From assembly GCF_030549615.1 (NCBI RefSeq), contig NZ_CP130832.1:3844001-3908000 (forward strand): DNA of 64,000 nucleotides. The letters are read 5' to 3'. Every line of letters begins with the position of its first letter. Within the stretch, counting starts at the first letter, position 1. The notes beneath the pieces were generated by a model. It saw nothing but the letters and a program-made list of their open reading frames with translations, did not search any database and was not told the origin of the DNA. This DNA is from Stenotrophomonas sp. 610A2 (lineage in GTDB: Bacteria; Pseudomonadota; Gammaproteobacteria; Xanthomonadales; Xanthomonadaceae). Below, one piece after another: positions 36,276 to 47,651 of this stretch. The position numbers and the translations under genes are program-made.

Positions 36276-38003
36276 ATGCCGATTTTCAAGTTTAAGGACG
36301 AACAGGCACTTGGCAAGGTTGCCTCCGTCGATACCACGAATGTAGTCATTGATGTAGAGGACGTGGATCTACTCAAAAGACTGCAAGTCAATCATCTCGC
36401 TGTATTGCAGAGCAGCCGACCCGGCCAGCACCTCATTGGCCTTATAACCCAGGTAACTCGGAAGAGGGGCATAGATGACATTATCGATGACGGCATTAAT
36501 GCCCATACTCCCGAGTTAAATCTTTGCCGCATCGCACTTATCGGCACGATGTTAGATAGAGATGGCGACAGGGAGAACGTATTTCGCCGCACACTTGAGA
36601 GCGTTCCCGAAATCGACGCGAATTGCTTCCCCCTCGAGGGTGACAACCTCACCGCGTTCATGCGCACCCTCTCCAGCGTATCAAACAATGGAAACGCACT
36701 CACTCTTGGAAAATACACTCTGGACGAGCATGCAACCGCCTATCTAAATGGTAACAAGTTTTTTCAGCGTCATGCCTTCATTGGCGGCAGCACTGGCTCC
36801 GGAAAATCTTGGACAACCGCCAAGATAATCGAGCAGATGTCAGCCCTTGCTAGCGCAAACGCTATTGTATTCGACCTTCATGGTGAATATGCGCCTTTAA
36901 CTGGCAAAGGCATTCAGCATTTCAAAGTAGCGGGCCCAGCTGACGTTGAAGCCAAGCGCACTATTGAAGACGGAGTTATCCATCTCCCGTATTGGCTACT
37001 TTCTTACGAAGCTCTTGTTTCTATGTTCGTCGATCGCAGTGATCAGAACGCCCCGAACCAAGCCATGATCATGGCGCGCGAGATAAACAGCGCAAAGCGT
37101 AATTACCTAAAAGACAACGATCAGCAGGATCTACTAAAGCACTTCACTGTTGATAGTCCAGTTCCGTTTGAGCTCGATCTTCTGATGAGCAAACTTAACG
37201 AAATAAATGTGGAGATGGTTGCTGGAGCGCGCGGCGATAAGCAGGGTGACTTCTACGGCAAACTCGCTCGAATGATCTCCCGGCTGGAGAACAAGATTTC
37301 AGATAGGCGCCTCGGCTTCATGTTCAACTGCGGCGGTGACGTTCTTGATTTCTCTTGGCTAGATAAATTCGCCACAGCCTTACTCGGCAGCACCGAAGAA
37401 AACGGCAAGGCCGGGATTAAAATAATCAACTTCTCTGAAGTTCCCTCTGACGTCCTACCGCTAATCGTGTCGCTTGTCGCTCGAGTGACGTTCTCAGTGC
37501 AGCAATGGACGCCGTCTGACGTGCGCCACCCCATTGCACTTCTTTGTGACGAGGCCCATTTGTATATGCCACAACGTAACAGCGCAGACGCGGCCGATGA
37601 CATATCGTTAGATATATTCGAACGCATCGCAAAAGAAGGTCGAAAGTATGGCGTCAGCCTCGTTGTGATAAGCCAGCGTCCTTCCGAAGTAAATAAAACG
37701 ATGCTCAGTCAATGCAGTAATTTCGTATCAATGAGGCTAACGAATGCTGAGGATCAGTCCGTTATCAAGCGCTTGCTTCCCGATAGCCTCGGCGGATTCA
37801 GCGACATATTGCCAACTCTTGACACTGGCGAGGCTCTTGTAGTCGGTGATGCTAGTTTGTTACCAAGTCGAATCAGGATCGACGAACCAGAGAACAAGCC
37901 AAACAGTGGGACCGTTAACTTCTGGGATGAATGGCAAGATCCAGTAAGTGATAAGCGTTTACTGATCGCCGTTGATAACTGGCGCAAGCAGAATATTCAA
38001 TAA
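36276..38003 (+). CDS. HerA-like ATPase/translocase (DUF87) of the SIR2-HerA system
   Basis: 575 residues. An N-terminal HAS-barrel-like beta region (about 1-120) precedes the FtsK/HerA ATPase. Walker A is GGSTGSGKSWT (about residue 170), Walker B is ALLCDEAHLYMP, and the sensor/arginine block is VVISQRPSEVNKTMLSQCSNF. HerA forms a hexamer that, with SIR2, makes the large defence complex described as SIR2-HerA/Nezha. It follows the SIR2 gene closely and should be co-expressed. Low GC. Confidence 0.93.
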   Translation: MPIFKFKDEQALGKVASVDTTNVVIDVEDVDLLKRLQVNHLAVLQSSRPGQHLIGLITQVTRKRGIDDIIDDGINAHTPELNLCRIALIGTMLDRDGDRENVFRRTLESVPEIDANCFPLEGDNLTAFMRTLSSVSNNGNALTLGKYTLDEHATAYLNGNKFFQRHAFIGGSTGSGKSWTTAKIIEQMSALASANAIVFDLHGEYAPLTGKGIQHFKVAGPADVEAKRTIEDGVIHLPYWLLSYEALVSMFVDRSDQNAPNQAMIMAREINSAKRNYLKDNDQQDLLKHFTVDSPVPFELDLLMSKLNEINVEMVAGARGDKQGDFYGKLARMISRLENKISDRRLGFMFNCGGDVLDFSWLDKFATALLGSTEENGKAGIKIINFSEVPSDVLPLIVSLVARVTFSVQQWTPSDVRHPIALLCDEAHLYMPQRNSADAADDISLDIFERIAKEGRKYGVSLVVISQRPSEVNKTMLSQCSNFVSMRLTNAEDQSVIKRLLPDSLGGFSDILPTLDTGEALVVGDASLLPSRIRIDEPENKPNSGTVNFWDEWQDPVSDKRLLIAVDNWRKQNIQ

Positions 38004-38291
38004 CGACGATACTGGCAAGCCTCAAAATCACGAAACCCTTGAGTCCTGCCAGATGCATGGCAATTCCTCCCAGAGAGCGCTCCTAAAATCCATCATCCTC
38101 CCAGACTGTGCAAGTCACCCATGGCGGCCTCTTTCGAACGCGAGCTATCAAATAGAAAGCCCGCTCTTTCTGCAATGCATCTCACACCTTCACAGCAACA
38201 CGCGTAATCATGAAGTATATTACCTATGCATATACCTCTCCATCGCCACGCCATATCAGGAGAAATAAACCCCAGCGGAGCTGACCTAAAT
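38004..38291. other. Right edge of the accessory region
   Basis: 288 AT-rich bases after the HerA gene. No gene, repeat family or integrase site was identified. This is where the accessory block meets the 3' end of xerC. Confidence 0.5.
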
Positions 38292-39170
38292 TTAGCCCTT
38301 CCGCTTCGCCCGAGGATGCGCAGCATCATAAACCTTGGCCAGATGTTGGAAATCCAGATGCGTATATATCTGAGTGGTTGCAATATCCGCATGTCCCAGC
38401 AGTTCCTGCACTCCACGCAGATCGCCTGAGGATTCCAGAATATGGCTGGCGAAACTGTGCCGCAGCATATGCGGGTGCACGTTCTTGAACAGCCCTTGGC
38501 GTTGCGCTAGTTGCTTGATGCGTATCTGCACGGCGCGTTGGCTGATCGGGCCGCCGCTGCGGCCTGGAAATACCGGCTTCTCGCTTGTGCCGCTGCTTTC
38601 CCTGCGCCACTCCTGCAGTGCGTTCATTGCATGCGAGCCGACCGGCACGGTGCGTTCGCGGTTGCCTTTGCCGTGCACCAGCACGATGCCGCTTGCGGTG
38701 TCAAGATCGCGCCAGCGCATGGCACAGAGTTCGCTCAGGCGCAGGCCTGAGGAATAGAACAGTTCGAGCAGCGCGCGGTCGCGCAGGCCCAGCGGTGCGT
38801 CGGTGGGCAGTTCGACCAGTTGCACGGCTTCGTCGGCGTCCAGTACCTGCGGCAGTTTGCGCGGTGCTTTGGGCGCGCGCAGGCCGGCGGCGGGGCTGTT
38901 GTCGATGACGTTGTTCTTCAGCAGCCAGGCGTAGAAGCTGCGGCAGGCCGACAGGCGGCGCTGCAGGCTTTTGGCCGACAGGCCACGGCGGTGCTCGCTG
39001 GCGACGAACTCGCGCAGCTGGTCACCTTGCAGGGTTTGCGGATCGGCGACGTCATGCGCTTCGCACCATTGCGTGAGCGCGGCGAGGTCGCGCTGGTAGG
39101 CGTCCAGCGTGTGCGCCGACATGCGGCGCTCGACCTGCAGATAGGACAGGAATGCCTGGACGGCGCTCAT
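38292..39170 (-). CDS. xerC: Tyrosine recombinase XerC
   Basis: 292 residues. The N-terminal SAM-like core-binding domain is about 1-95. The catalytic domain has the first Arg in YSSGLRLSELCAMRW, Lys in VHGKGNRERTVPV, HxxR in HMLRHSFASHI, the next His in LLGHADIATTQIYTH, and the nucleophile Tyr in that same block. It resolves chromosome dimers at dif with XerD. It overlaps no gene, but follows DUF484 at a 16-bp distance in the dapF operon. Confidence 0.97.
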   Translation of the reverse strand: MSAVQAFLSYLQVERRMSAHTLDAYQRDLAALTQWCEAHDVADPQTLQGDQLREFVASEHRRGLSAKSLQRRLSACRSFYAWLLKNNVIDNSPAAGLRAPKAPRKLPQVLDADEAVQLVELPTDAPLGLRDRALLELFYSSGLRLSELCAMRWRDLDTASGIVLVHGKGNRERTVPVGSHAMNALQEWRRESSGTSEKPVFPGRSGGPISQRAVQIRIKQLAQRQGLFKNVHPHMLRHSFASHILESSGDLRGVQELLGHADIATTQIYTHLDFQHLAKVYDAAHPRAKRKG

Positions 39171-39186
39171 CGCCGCGTCACTCCAC

Positions 39187-39864
39187 TCAAGCGCTGCGGA
39201 AGCGCTGCAGGCCCGTCACCAACGATTCGCCCATCATGCGCAGGAACAGCGTGCCCATGCCGGGATAGAAACGGTTGGGGTCGTAGCTGCCTACCGCGAT
39301 CAGGCCAACACCCGGCAACGGCAACAGTGCGGTGGACGACACTTCGTTTACCCGCTCGCCGTATAGCACATCATTCTTTTCCTGCTGCAGGCGGCCGCAG
39401 ATGGGCTCGCCGTCCTGCAGGCAATCGTGGAACGCGGCCAGCCGTTGGTCGTCCTTGGCGATGACCTGCAGCCATGGCGCTTCAGCAAGTTCCGGCACGT
39501 CGTCGAAGGAGACGATGCGCACCAGGTCGCCGGCGAAATCTTCTTCCAACGAGGCAGCCATCGCACGCAGGGTGTCGGCGGCGCTGGTCTGGCGCATCAG
39601 CGCCAGGGTCAGCTGGTGGGTACGCACGGCCAGGCGTTCGTTGATCTGCGCGTTCGCGCCGAGGTCGGCCAAGCGCCGCGACAGCTCGCGGTTCTTGTCG
39701 CGCAGCACTTCCAGCTGGTAGCTGGCGAGCGAGGCGGTGGGGCCGTCGTCGCGCGGCACCACCATGGTCAGTGCCAGATCGGGGAACTGCTTGAGGAAGG
39801 TCGGATGACGCCGCAGCCAGGCTGCAACTTCATGGGCACCGATTTTCTCGACTGTGTCGTTCAT
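39187..39864 (-). CDS. DUF484 (GAF-like) protein of the dapF-xerC operon
   Basis: 225 residues from ATG 39864, which overlaps the dapF stop as ATGA. A short helical N-part ([20 protein letters not shown]) and coiled coil lead into a GAF-like domain, the family that separates dapF and xerC in many gammaproteobacteria. Function unknown. It sits in the order lptM-dapF-DUF484-xerC. Confidence 0.9.
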   Translation of the reverse strand: MNDTVEKIGAHEVAAWLRRHPTFLKQFPDLALTMVVPRDDGPTASLASYQLEVLRDKNRELSRRLADLGANAQINERLAVRTHQLTLALMRQTSAADTLRAMAASLEEDFAGDLVRIVSFDDVPELAEAPWLQVIAKDDQRLAAFHDCLQDGEPICGRLQQEKNDVLYGERVNEVSSTALLPLPGVGLIAVGSYDPNRFYPGMGTLFLRMMGESLVTGLQRFRSA

Positions 39865-40712
39865 CCCATCCACTCTCCGTCGAATACGAATGCTGCCGGG
39901 CCGGACATCACGATCTCGGCATCGTCTGCCGGCCATTGGATACGCAGGTCGCCACCGGGCAAGGAGATCAAGGCGTCACGCTGCAGGCGGCCGCGCTGCA
40001 TCAGCACTACCGCGGCCGCGCAGGCACCGCTGCCACAGGCCAGGGTCTCGCCAACGCCGCGCTCGTAGACGCGCAGTCGGGCGTGGCCGGCATCCATTAC
40101 CTGGGCGAAGCCGACGTTCACCGATTCCGGGAACGAGGGGTTCTGCTGCAGCAAGGGCCCTACCCGCTCTACCGGTGCGGCGTCGACCGAACCGACTTCC
40201 AGCACGGCGTGCGGGTTGCCCATCGACACGGCGCCGAAGCGCACGTTCTCGCCCTGCAGCGAGGTCATGTATTCCTCGCGTGCACGCGGGAAGCCCAGCA
40301 GCGGAATCTGTTCCGGCTCGAACTCGGGCTTGCCCATGGCCACGGCGTATTCGCCATTGGCCAGGCGCTGCACGGCGTGGGTGCGGGTGGGGCTGTCGAT
40401 GATGAAGTCGTCGCCCTGCACCGCGCCGTCGCGTACCAGCCAGGCGGCCACGCAGCGCGCGCCATTGCCACATTGCTGCGAGGTGGAGCCGTCGGAGTTC
40501 CAGATGCGGTAGGACGCCACCGCGCCTTCGCTGCGCGGGGCTTCGATGGTCAGGATCTGGTCGCAGCCCACACCGCGATGGCGGTCGGCCAGCAGCGCTG
40601 CCTGTTCGGCATTCGGCGGCGCGCTGCCGTCACGCAGGTCCAACACCACGAAATCATTGCCGGCGCCATGCATCTTGCTGAAGCGCATGCGCCCTGTTGC
40701 CGACTTACTCAT
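39861..40712 (-). CDS. dapF: Diaminopimelate epimerase DapF
   Basis: 283 residues from ATG 40712, which overlaps the lptM stop; an ATG at 40688 ([13 protein letters not shown]) would match the common family start equally well. First active-site Cys in QQCGNGARC, second in [11 protein letters not shown]. It converts LL- to meso-diaminopimelate for lysine and peptidoglycan synthesis. Confidence 0.96.
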   Translation of the reverse strand: MSKSATGRMRFSKMHGAGNDFVVLDLRDGSAPPNAEQAALLADRHRGVGCDQILTIEAPRSEGAVASYRIWNSDGSTSQQCGNGARCVAAWLVRDGAVQGDDFIIDSPTRTHAVQRLANGEYAVAMGKPEFEPEQIPLLGFPRAREEYMTSLQGENVRFGAVSMGNPHAVLEVGSVDAAPVERVGPLLQQNPSFPESVNVGFAQVMDAGHARLRVYERGVGETLACGSGACAAAVVLMQRGRLQRDALISLPGGDLRIQWPADDAEIVMSGPAAFVFDGEWMG

Positions 40713-40950
40713 TTACGCCAGCACCACCGGTGGCGTCTTCCACGGCCTCGTCCGCCTTCTTGTCGGCGGCCGGATCGGTTTTGTCGGTGGCGGGGTCGGC
40801 AGCGGGCTGCTCGGCCGGGGTGACTTCCTGTTCCTCGATCGGCACCGGCTTCTGCGGCATCACCAAGGGGCCTTTGTTGCCGCAGGCACTGAGACCCAGC
40901 AGCAGGAAGGCCGCCGGGATGAGAATCAGGAAACGGGACGTCTTGTTCAT
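40705..40950 (-). CDS. lptM: LPS translocon maturation lipoprotein LptM (YifL/LppL-like)
   Basis: 81 residues. Lipobox LSAC (Cys about 23), followed directly by GNKGPLVMP, the hallmark GxKGPL motif of LptM. The rest is a Pro/Ala/Asp/Lys-rich tail of low complexity. It lies upstream of dapF, as in other gammaproteobacteria, and assists LptD folding at the outer membrane. Confidence 0.92.
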   Translation of the reverse strand: MNKTSRFLILIPAAFLLLGLSACGNKGPLVMPQKPVPIEEQEVTPAEQPAADPATDKTDPAADKKADEAVEDATGGAGVNE

Positions 40951-41002
40951 CCCCGGAGTATAGCCACTGGACCGCGAAGTCCGAACCGCGGCCGCGCGCC
41001 GT

Positions 41003-41422
41003 TCAGCGTTCGCCCGGGGGCAAGGGGCGCAGCCACAGCCACAGGCAGACGCAGGCCATGATGCTGATCGAGGTCCACTTCACCCAGGCCAGCGGCACGC
41101 ACCACAGGGTGATCAGGGCGCAGGCCAGCATGGTCAGGCTGGCCATCCACTTACCCTTGCGGCTGACCGCGCCGTGCGCCTGCCAGTCGCGGATGGCCGG
41201 ACCGAAGCGTGGGTGGTCCAGCAGCCAACGGTGCAGCCGCTCGGAGCCATGTGAGGCCGCCCATGCCGAAATCAGCACGAAGACGGTGGTGGGCAGCCCC
41301 GGCACGAAGATGCCGACGATGCCCACGCCCAGGCTCACATAGGCCAGCAGCCACCACGCCCAGCGCAGGCGCGGTGGGCGCGTGCGTGGATCGGGAGGAC
41401 CATTTGGCGGCGTATCAGGCAT
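41003..41422 (-). CDS. DUF454 (YbaN-like) inner-membrane protein
   Basis: 139 residues. A Pro/Arg-rich start, a first hydrophobic segment ending GIVGIFVPGLPTTVFVLISAW (the DUF454 signature), an amphipathic region (ERLHRWLLDHPRFGPAIRDW), and two more membrane segments at the end. Function unknown. It is the last gene before the lptM group in the same orientation. Confidence 0.9.
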   Translation of the reverse strand: MPDTPPNGPPDPRTRPPRLRWAWWLLAYVSLGVGIVGIFVPGLPTTVFVLISAWAASHGSERLHRWLLDHPRFGPAIRDWQAHGAVSRKGKWMASLTMLACALITLWCVPLAWVKWTSISIMACVCLWLWLRPLPPGER

Positions 41423-41440
41423 CGCTACGGGCCAACTGCG

Positions 41441-43549
41441 TCAGTCGGCCAGGCCCAGTTGCCCCAGCACGAAGGCGAAGGACTCGGCCTGTTCCTTGTA
41501 CCGCTGGAAGCGGCCGGACTTGCCGCCGTGGCCCGCTTCCATGTTGGTGCGGAAGACGATCGGCGCGGTGCCGGTGTTGACGTCACGCAGCTTGGCCACC
41601 CACTTGGCCGGCTCCCAGTACTGCACCTGCGAATCCCACAGGCCGGTGCCGACGAACAGCGACGGATAGGCCTGGGCGGTGACGTTGTCGTACGGCGAGT
41701 ACTTGAGCATGTAGTCGTAGTACGGCTTCTGCTCCGGGTTGCCCCACTCGTCGTACTCGTTGGTGGTCAGCGGGATGCTGGCGTCGAGCATGGTGGTGAC
41801 CACGTCGACGAACGGCACCTGCGCAACCATTACCCGGTAGTCGCCCGGGGCCTGGTTGGCCACCGCGCCCATCAGCAGGCCACCGGCGCTGCCGCCCGAG
41901 GCCGCGACGCGGTCCTTGGCGGCGTAGCCCTGTGCGACCAGCGCGCGGGTGACGTCGACGAAATCGTTGAAGGTGTTCTGCTTGTGCAGCAGCTTGCCGT
42001 CGTCGTACCAGCTTCGGCCCATTTCCTGGCCGCCGCGGATGTGGGCGATGGCGTAGACCACGCCACGATTGAGCAGACTGACCACGCTCTGGTTGAAGTT
42101 GGGGTCCATCGACATGCCGTAGCTGCCGTAGGCGTACTGGTACAGGGCGGCAGTGCCGTCCTTCTTGAAGCCCTTCTTGTAGACCAGCGACACCGGGATG
42201 CGCGCGCCATCGCGGGCGGTCACCCAGACGCGCTCGGTTTCATACTTGCTCGAGTCATAGCCGATCACCGGCTGCTGCTTGAGCAGGCGGCGCTCGCCGG
42301 TCTTGACGTTGAGTTCGTAGGTGGTGGCCGGGGTGGTCAGCGAGGTGTAGCTGTAACGCAGCCATTCGGTTTCCGGCTCGGCGTTGACCGACAGGCCCAT
42401 CGAGTAAGCCGGCTCATCGGCCTTGACGAACTCGCTGCGGCCATCGGCGAACAGCAGGCGCACGCGTTCCAGCGCTTCGGCACGTTCGGCGATGGCGGTA
42501 TAGCCATCGAACAACTCGAAGCCTTCGATCAGCACCTGCGGATCGTGCTTGACCCAATCCTTCCACTGCTTGCGGTCAGTGGCACCTTCCGGCGCGGTGA
42601 CCAGCTTGAAGTTGGTGGCGCCATCGGCATTGGTGCGGATCACCCACTGGCCGTTGTAATGGTCAGCGTCGTATTCGACGTCGCGCTCGCGCTTGGCCAG
42701 CACAGCGAACTCGCCCGGGTTGGCCGCAGAGGTGTAACGCAGCTCGGAGGACACGGTGCTGTCCACGCCGATGGTGATGAAGCGGTCGTCGCGGGTGCGG
42801 CCGATGCCCATGTAGAAGCTGTCGTCCTTCTCCTCATAGACCAGCACGTCGGCGCTGGCCGGGGTGCCGAGCACGTGCTTCTTGACGCGCACGGTGAGCA
42901 GGGTTTCCGGGTCGTTCTCGACGTAGAACAGCGTGCGGTTGTCATCGGCCCAGATCACATTGGCCGACACGCCCTCGATCACGTCGTCCAGCACCTTGCC
43001 GGTGGCCAGGTCCTTGAAGCGGATGGTGTACTGGCGGCGGCCGACAGAATCTTCGGCATAGGCCAGCAAGGTGTTGTCGCGACTGATGTCCATGTCGCTG
43101 ACGGCGTAATAGCCCTTGCCCTCGGCCAGCACGTTGAGATCCAGCAGCACCTCTTCCGGCGCTTGCATGTCGCCCTTGCGGCGGGCGTGGATGGGGTAAT
43201 CCTTGCCGGTCTCGTAGCGGGTGTAATACCAGTAGCCGCGCTCGCGGTAGGGCACGCTGGCATCGTCCTGCTTGATGCGGCCGACGATCTCGGCGTAGAG
43301 CTTGTCCTGCAGCGGCTTGAGCGGCGCCATCAGGGCGTCGGTGTAGGCGTTCTCGGCGTTGAGGTAGGCCAGCATCGCCGGCTCCTTGCGCTCGTCATCG
43401 CGCAGCCAGTAATACGCATCCTCGCGCTGCGCACCGAACGGCGCGGTCACCGTATGCGGGCGCTTCTCGACATCAGGCGGGGTGGGCTGGGACGCGGCGG
43501 CGGTATTGATCATCAGGCTTGCAACCAACAGGCAAAGAAGAGGTTTCAT
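41441..43549 (-). CDS. Secreted oligopeptidase B-like serine peptidase (S9A)
   Basis: 702 residues from ATG 43549; the frame continues upstream but reads poorly. Signal peptide MKPLLCLLVASLMINTAAA. Beta-propeller about 70-430, then an alpha/beta hydrolase domain with nucleophile Ser in SGGSAGGLL, and His in MEAGHGGKSGRF near the end. Oligopeptidase B cleaves after basic residues. The signal peptide points to the periplasm, unlike the cytosolic E. coli PtrB. Confidence 0.92.
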   Translation of the reverse strand: MKPLLCLLVASLMINTAAASQPTPPDVEKRPHTVTAPFGAQREDAYYWLRDDERKEPAMLAYLNAENAYTDALMAPLKPLQDKLYAEIVGRIKQDDASVPYRERGYWYYTRYETGKDYPIHARRKGDMQAPEEVLLDLNVLAEGKGYYAVSDMDISRDNTLLAYAEDSVGRRQYTIRFKDLATGKVLDDVIEGVSANVIWADDNRTLFYVENDPETLLTVRVKKHVLGTPASADVLVYEEKDDSFYMGIGRTRDDRFITIGVDSTVSSELRYTSAANPGEFAVLAKRERDVEYDADHYNGQWVIRTNADGATNFKLVTAPEGATDRKQWKDWVKHDPQVLIEGFELFDGYTAIAERAEALERVRLLFADGRSEFVKADEPAYSMGLSVNAEPETEWLRYSYTSLTTPATTYELNVKTGERRLLKQQPVIGYDSSKYETERVWVTARDGARIPVSLVYKKGFKKDGTAALYQYAYGSYGMSMDPNFNQSVVSLLNRGVVYAIAHIRGGQEMGRSWYDDGKLLHKQNTFNDFVDVTRALVAQGYAAKDRVAASGGSAGGLLMGAVANQAPGDYRVMVAQVPFVDVVTTMLDASIPLTTNEYDEWGNPEQKPYYDYMLKYSPYDNVTAQAYPSLFVGTGLWDSQVQYWEPAKWVAKLRDVNTGTAPIVFRTNMEAGHGGKSGRFQRYKEQAESFAFVLGQLGLAD

Positions 43550-43652
43550 CAGGTTCACTCCGGAACAACGGTGGTGCATCCAGTGCTGCAGGCCACAGTG
43601 TGCCATGCCCGGCGCTTGCCCCGCTGCCATCAACGGCGCCTATCATGCAGCG

Positions 43653-44957
<1,305 letters not shown>

Positions 44958-45434
44958 TAAAAGACTAGAGGCACCCCTCCCCAACCCTCCCCTTCGCCTA
45001 CGGCTAAAGGGAGGGGGTAGAAGCGACAGCTGAAGCAAGGGCACAAGCCGCAAGCACAACTCAGCACTCATGCTTTGCTTGCTTGCAACTCCCTCCCTTT
45101 CGCCGCAGGCGAAGGGGAGGGTTGGGGAGGGGTGCTTTGGCTTTGGCTTTGGCTTTGGCTTTGGCTTTGGCTTTGGCTTTGGCTTTGGCTTTGGCATCTG
45201 CTTTGGCTTTGGCTCGGCTTTGGTTATTCCCTTCTCCCGCTTGCGGGGGAAGGTGCCCGGAGGGCGGATGGGGGGACGCTTTTGAGCTTTTGAGCTTTTG
45301 AGCTTTTGAGCTTTTGAGCTTTTGAGCTTTTGAGCTTGGAAGCAATTGCCTCAGTTCATCATCAGTACGCCGCTCTGCCCTCACCCCAACCCCTCTCCCG
45401 CAGGCGGGAGAGGGGCTTAAGCAGAAGCAAAAAC
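44958..45434. repeat. Intergenic hairpins and tandem arrays
   Basis: No gene. Contents: CCTCCCCTTCGCC/GGCTAAAGGGAGG hairpin (about 44985-45017) and an inverted relative (45091-45125); CTTTGG hexamer array, about 14 units with two interruptions (45134-45223); CTCCCGC-TT-GCGGG hairpin (about 45233-45248); octamer array CTTTTGAG x about 7 (45279-45337); CTCCCGC-AG-GCGGGAG hairpin (about 45394-45413). Confidence 0.85.
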
Positions 45435-45458
45435 AAACGCCACCTTTCGGTGGCGTTT
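45435..45458 (-). terminator. Terminator of the S9 prolyl oligopeptidase-like gene
   Basis: Arms AAACGCCACC (45435-45444) and GGTGGCGTTT (45449-45458), loop TTTC, 26 bp past the stop. Confidence 0.8.
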
Positions 45459-45483
45459 GTTTTGCATCACTTCAAACCAAGCA

Positions 45484-47583
45484 TCACTTCTTGCTCAGCT
45501 GTTCCCACAGGAAGCTGTAAGCCAGTGCCGACATATGCGCAGCCTGCGCATTGTTCGCCGCACCACCATGACCGCCTTCGATGTTCTCGTAGTAGGTCAC
45601 GTCCTTGCCTGCGTCGATCATCTTGGCCGCCATCTTGCGTGCGTGGCCCGGGTGGACGCGGTCATCGCGGGTGGAGGTGGTGAACAGCACCGGCGGGTAG
45701 CTCTTGGCCGGGTCGAACAGGTGGTACGGCGAGAAGGTCTTGATGAAGTCCCAATCGGCCGTATCCGGGTTGCCGTACTCGGCCATCCACGAGGCGCCGG
45801 CCAGCAGGTGGCTATAGCGCTTCATGTCGAGCAGCGGAACCTGCACCACCACCGCACCGAACAGCTCCGGGTACTGGGTCAGCATGTTGCCGGTCAGCAG
45901 ACCGCCGTTGCTGCCGCCCTGCACGCCCAGGTGCTTGGCCGAAGTGATGTTGCGGGTGACCAGATCCTGCGCCACCGCTGCCATGTCCTCATACGCCTTG
46001 TGGCGGTTCTGCTTCAGCGCCGCCTGGTGCCAGCGCGGGCCGTACTCGCCACCGCCGCGGATGTTGGCCACGACATACACGCCGCCCTTGTCCAGCCAGG
46101 AGCGACCCATGCCACCGGAATAACTCGGCGTCAGCGAGATTTCAAAGCCGCCGTAGCCGTACAGCAGGGTCGGGTTGGAGCCGTCCAGCTTCATCGCCTT
46201 GTCGTGCACCACGAAGTAAGGCACGCGGGTGCCATCCTTGCTGGTGGCGAAGTGCTGCTCGATCACCTTGTCGCTGGCGTCGAAGAACGCCGGCATGGTC
46301 TTGAGCACCTCCGGCTGCTTGCCGATCTCGGCAAGGGCCAGCGTGGTCGGGGTCAGGTAGTCGGTGACGGTCATCCACACCGCGTCGCTTTCGTCTGCGT
46401 CCACCGCGCCAACACCAATGGTGCCGAAGGCCGGTGCGCCGGTGAAATCGCTGCTTACCCAACCGTCCTTGCCGTGGGTCAGCACCTTCAGGCGATTCTT
46501 GACGTCGTCCAGCACGTTCAACACCACGTGCGACTTGGTCCAGGTGGTGCCGGCCAGCGAGGTGGTGTCGGTCGGCGCGAACAGCACGTCGAACTCGCGC
46601 TTGCCGGCCATGAAGTCATCGAACTTCGTCGCCAGCAGTGAACCGGCGGTGTAGGTCTTGCCGCCCACCGTCCACGGCTCACGCAGTTCCAGGGTCAGCC
46701 ATTCGCGACGGACCCCCTTCTCGGCCGAGTTCGGCGCGTCGACCTTGGTCAGCTTGCCGTCGGCGCCGATCAGGAACAGCTCGTTGTTGTAGAAGGCAAT
46801 CGTGCGGCTGACGAAGTTACGCTCGAAGCCGGGCGTATCGTCGTGCATCGCCGAAATGTACATGTCCTCCGGCTTGCCCTCGTACACCGTGGTTGCGGCG
46901 CTGATCGGGGTGCCGCGCTGCCAGCGCTTGACCACGCGCGGGTAGCCGGAGGTGGTCATCGAACCACTGCCGAAATCGGTGTAGACGAAGACGTTGTCCT
47001 GGTCGATCCAGCCCAGACCGCCCTTGGCCTCGGCGCGGAAGAAGCCGTCCTTGATCCAGTCCTTCTTCGAGACGTCGAACTCACGGGTGACATCCGCATC
47101 GGCGCCGCCGCGCGACAGCGCGATCAGGCAGCGGTTGTACTCCGGACGCAGGCAGTTGGCGCCGTGCCATACCCAGTTCTCGCCCTCGGCCTTGTTCAGT
47201 GCGTCCAGGTCCAGCACGGTTTCCCACAGCGGCTCGGCCTTGCGGTACTCGACCAACGTGGTACGGCGCCAGACGCCGCGCTCGTGCTGCTTGTCCTTCC
47301 AGAAGTTGTAGTAGTAATCGCCGATCTTCTCGACGCCCGGGATCTTGGCGTCCGAATCCAGCACTTCGCGGATACCGGCTTCCATCGCCTTGAACTGCGG
47401 GGTCACGGCCAGGCGGCCTTCGGACTTGGCGTTCTGCTCCTTCACCCAGCCCAGCTGTTTGTCGCCGGTAACGTCTTCCAGCCAGGCGTACTTGTCCTGG
47501 GAGTCGTCAGCGGCCATGGCGGCCCCGGCCAGGCCGGAAGAAAGCAGACCTGCCACAAGGCAGGCAGAGGTGAGTCGGGACAT
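45484..47583 (-). CDS. Secreted prolyl oligopeptidase-family peptidase (S9)
   Basis: 699 residues. Signal peptide (LVAGLLSSGLAGAAMA-ADD), then YAWLEDVTGDKQLGWVKEQN, the S9A start. Beta-propeller to about 430, then the hydrolase domain with nucleophile Ser in GVQGGSNGGLL, Asp in STRDDRVHPGHARK, and His in IEGGHGGAANN. A periplasmic prolyl/acyl peptidase. Distinct from the oligopeptidase B at 41.4-43.5 kb. Confidence 0.94.
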   Translation of the reverse strand: MSRLTSACLVAGLLSSGLAGAAMAADDSQDKYAWLEDVTGDKQLGWVKEQNAKSEGRLAVTPQFKAMEAGIREVLDSDAKIPGVEKIGDYYYNFWKDKQHERGVWRRTTLVEYRKAEPLWETVLDLDALNKAEGENWVWHGANCLRPEYNRCLIALSRGGADADVTREFDVSKKDWIKDGFFRAEAKGGLGWIDQDNVFVYTDFGSGSMTTSGYPRVVKRWQRGTPISAATTVYEGKPEDMYISAMHDDTPGFERNFVSRTIAFYNNELFLIGADGKLTKVDAPNSAEKGVRREWLTLELREPWTVGGKTYTAGSLLATKFDDFMAGKREFDVLFAPTDTTSLAGTTWTKSHVVLNVLDDVKNRLKVLTHGKDGWVSSDFTGAPAFGTIGVGAVDADESDAVWMTVTDYLTPTTLALAEIGKQPEVLKTMPAFFDASDKVIEQHFATSKDGTRVPYFVVHDKAMKLDGSNPTLLYGYGGFEISLTPSYSGGMGRSWLDKGGVYVVANIRGGGEYGPRWHQAALKQNRHKAYEDMAAVAQDLVTRNITSAKHLGVQGGSNGGLLTGNMLTQYPELFGAVVVQVPLLDMKRYSHLLAGASWMAEYGNPDTADWDFIKTFSPYHLFDPAKSYPPVLFTTSTRDDRVHPGHARKMAAKMIDAGKDVTYYENIEGGHGGAANNAQAAHMSALAYSFLWEQLSKK

Positions 47584-47651
47584 GTTGGCTCCATGCGGTC
47601 ATAAGCCGCGAACGCTAACACAGCCCCTGCCCCGCCCCCACGTGTCGAAGG

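Noticed and set aside
38093..38416. Minus-strand frame overlapping the xerC 3' end
   Set aside because: It overlaps xerC in another frame and has no protein-like pattern.
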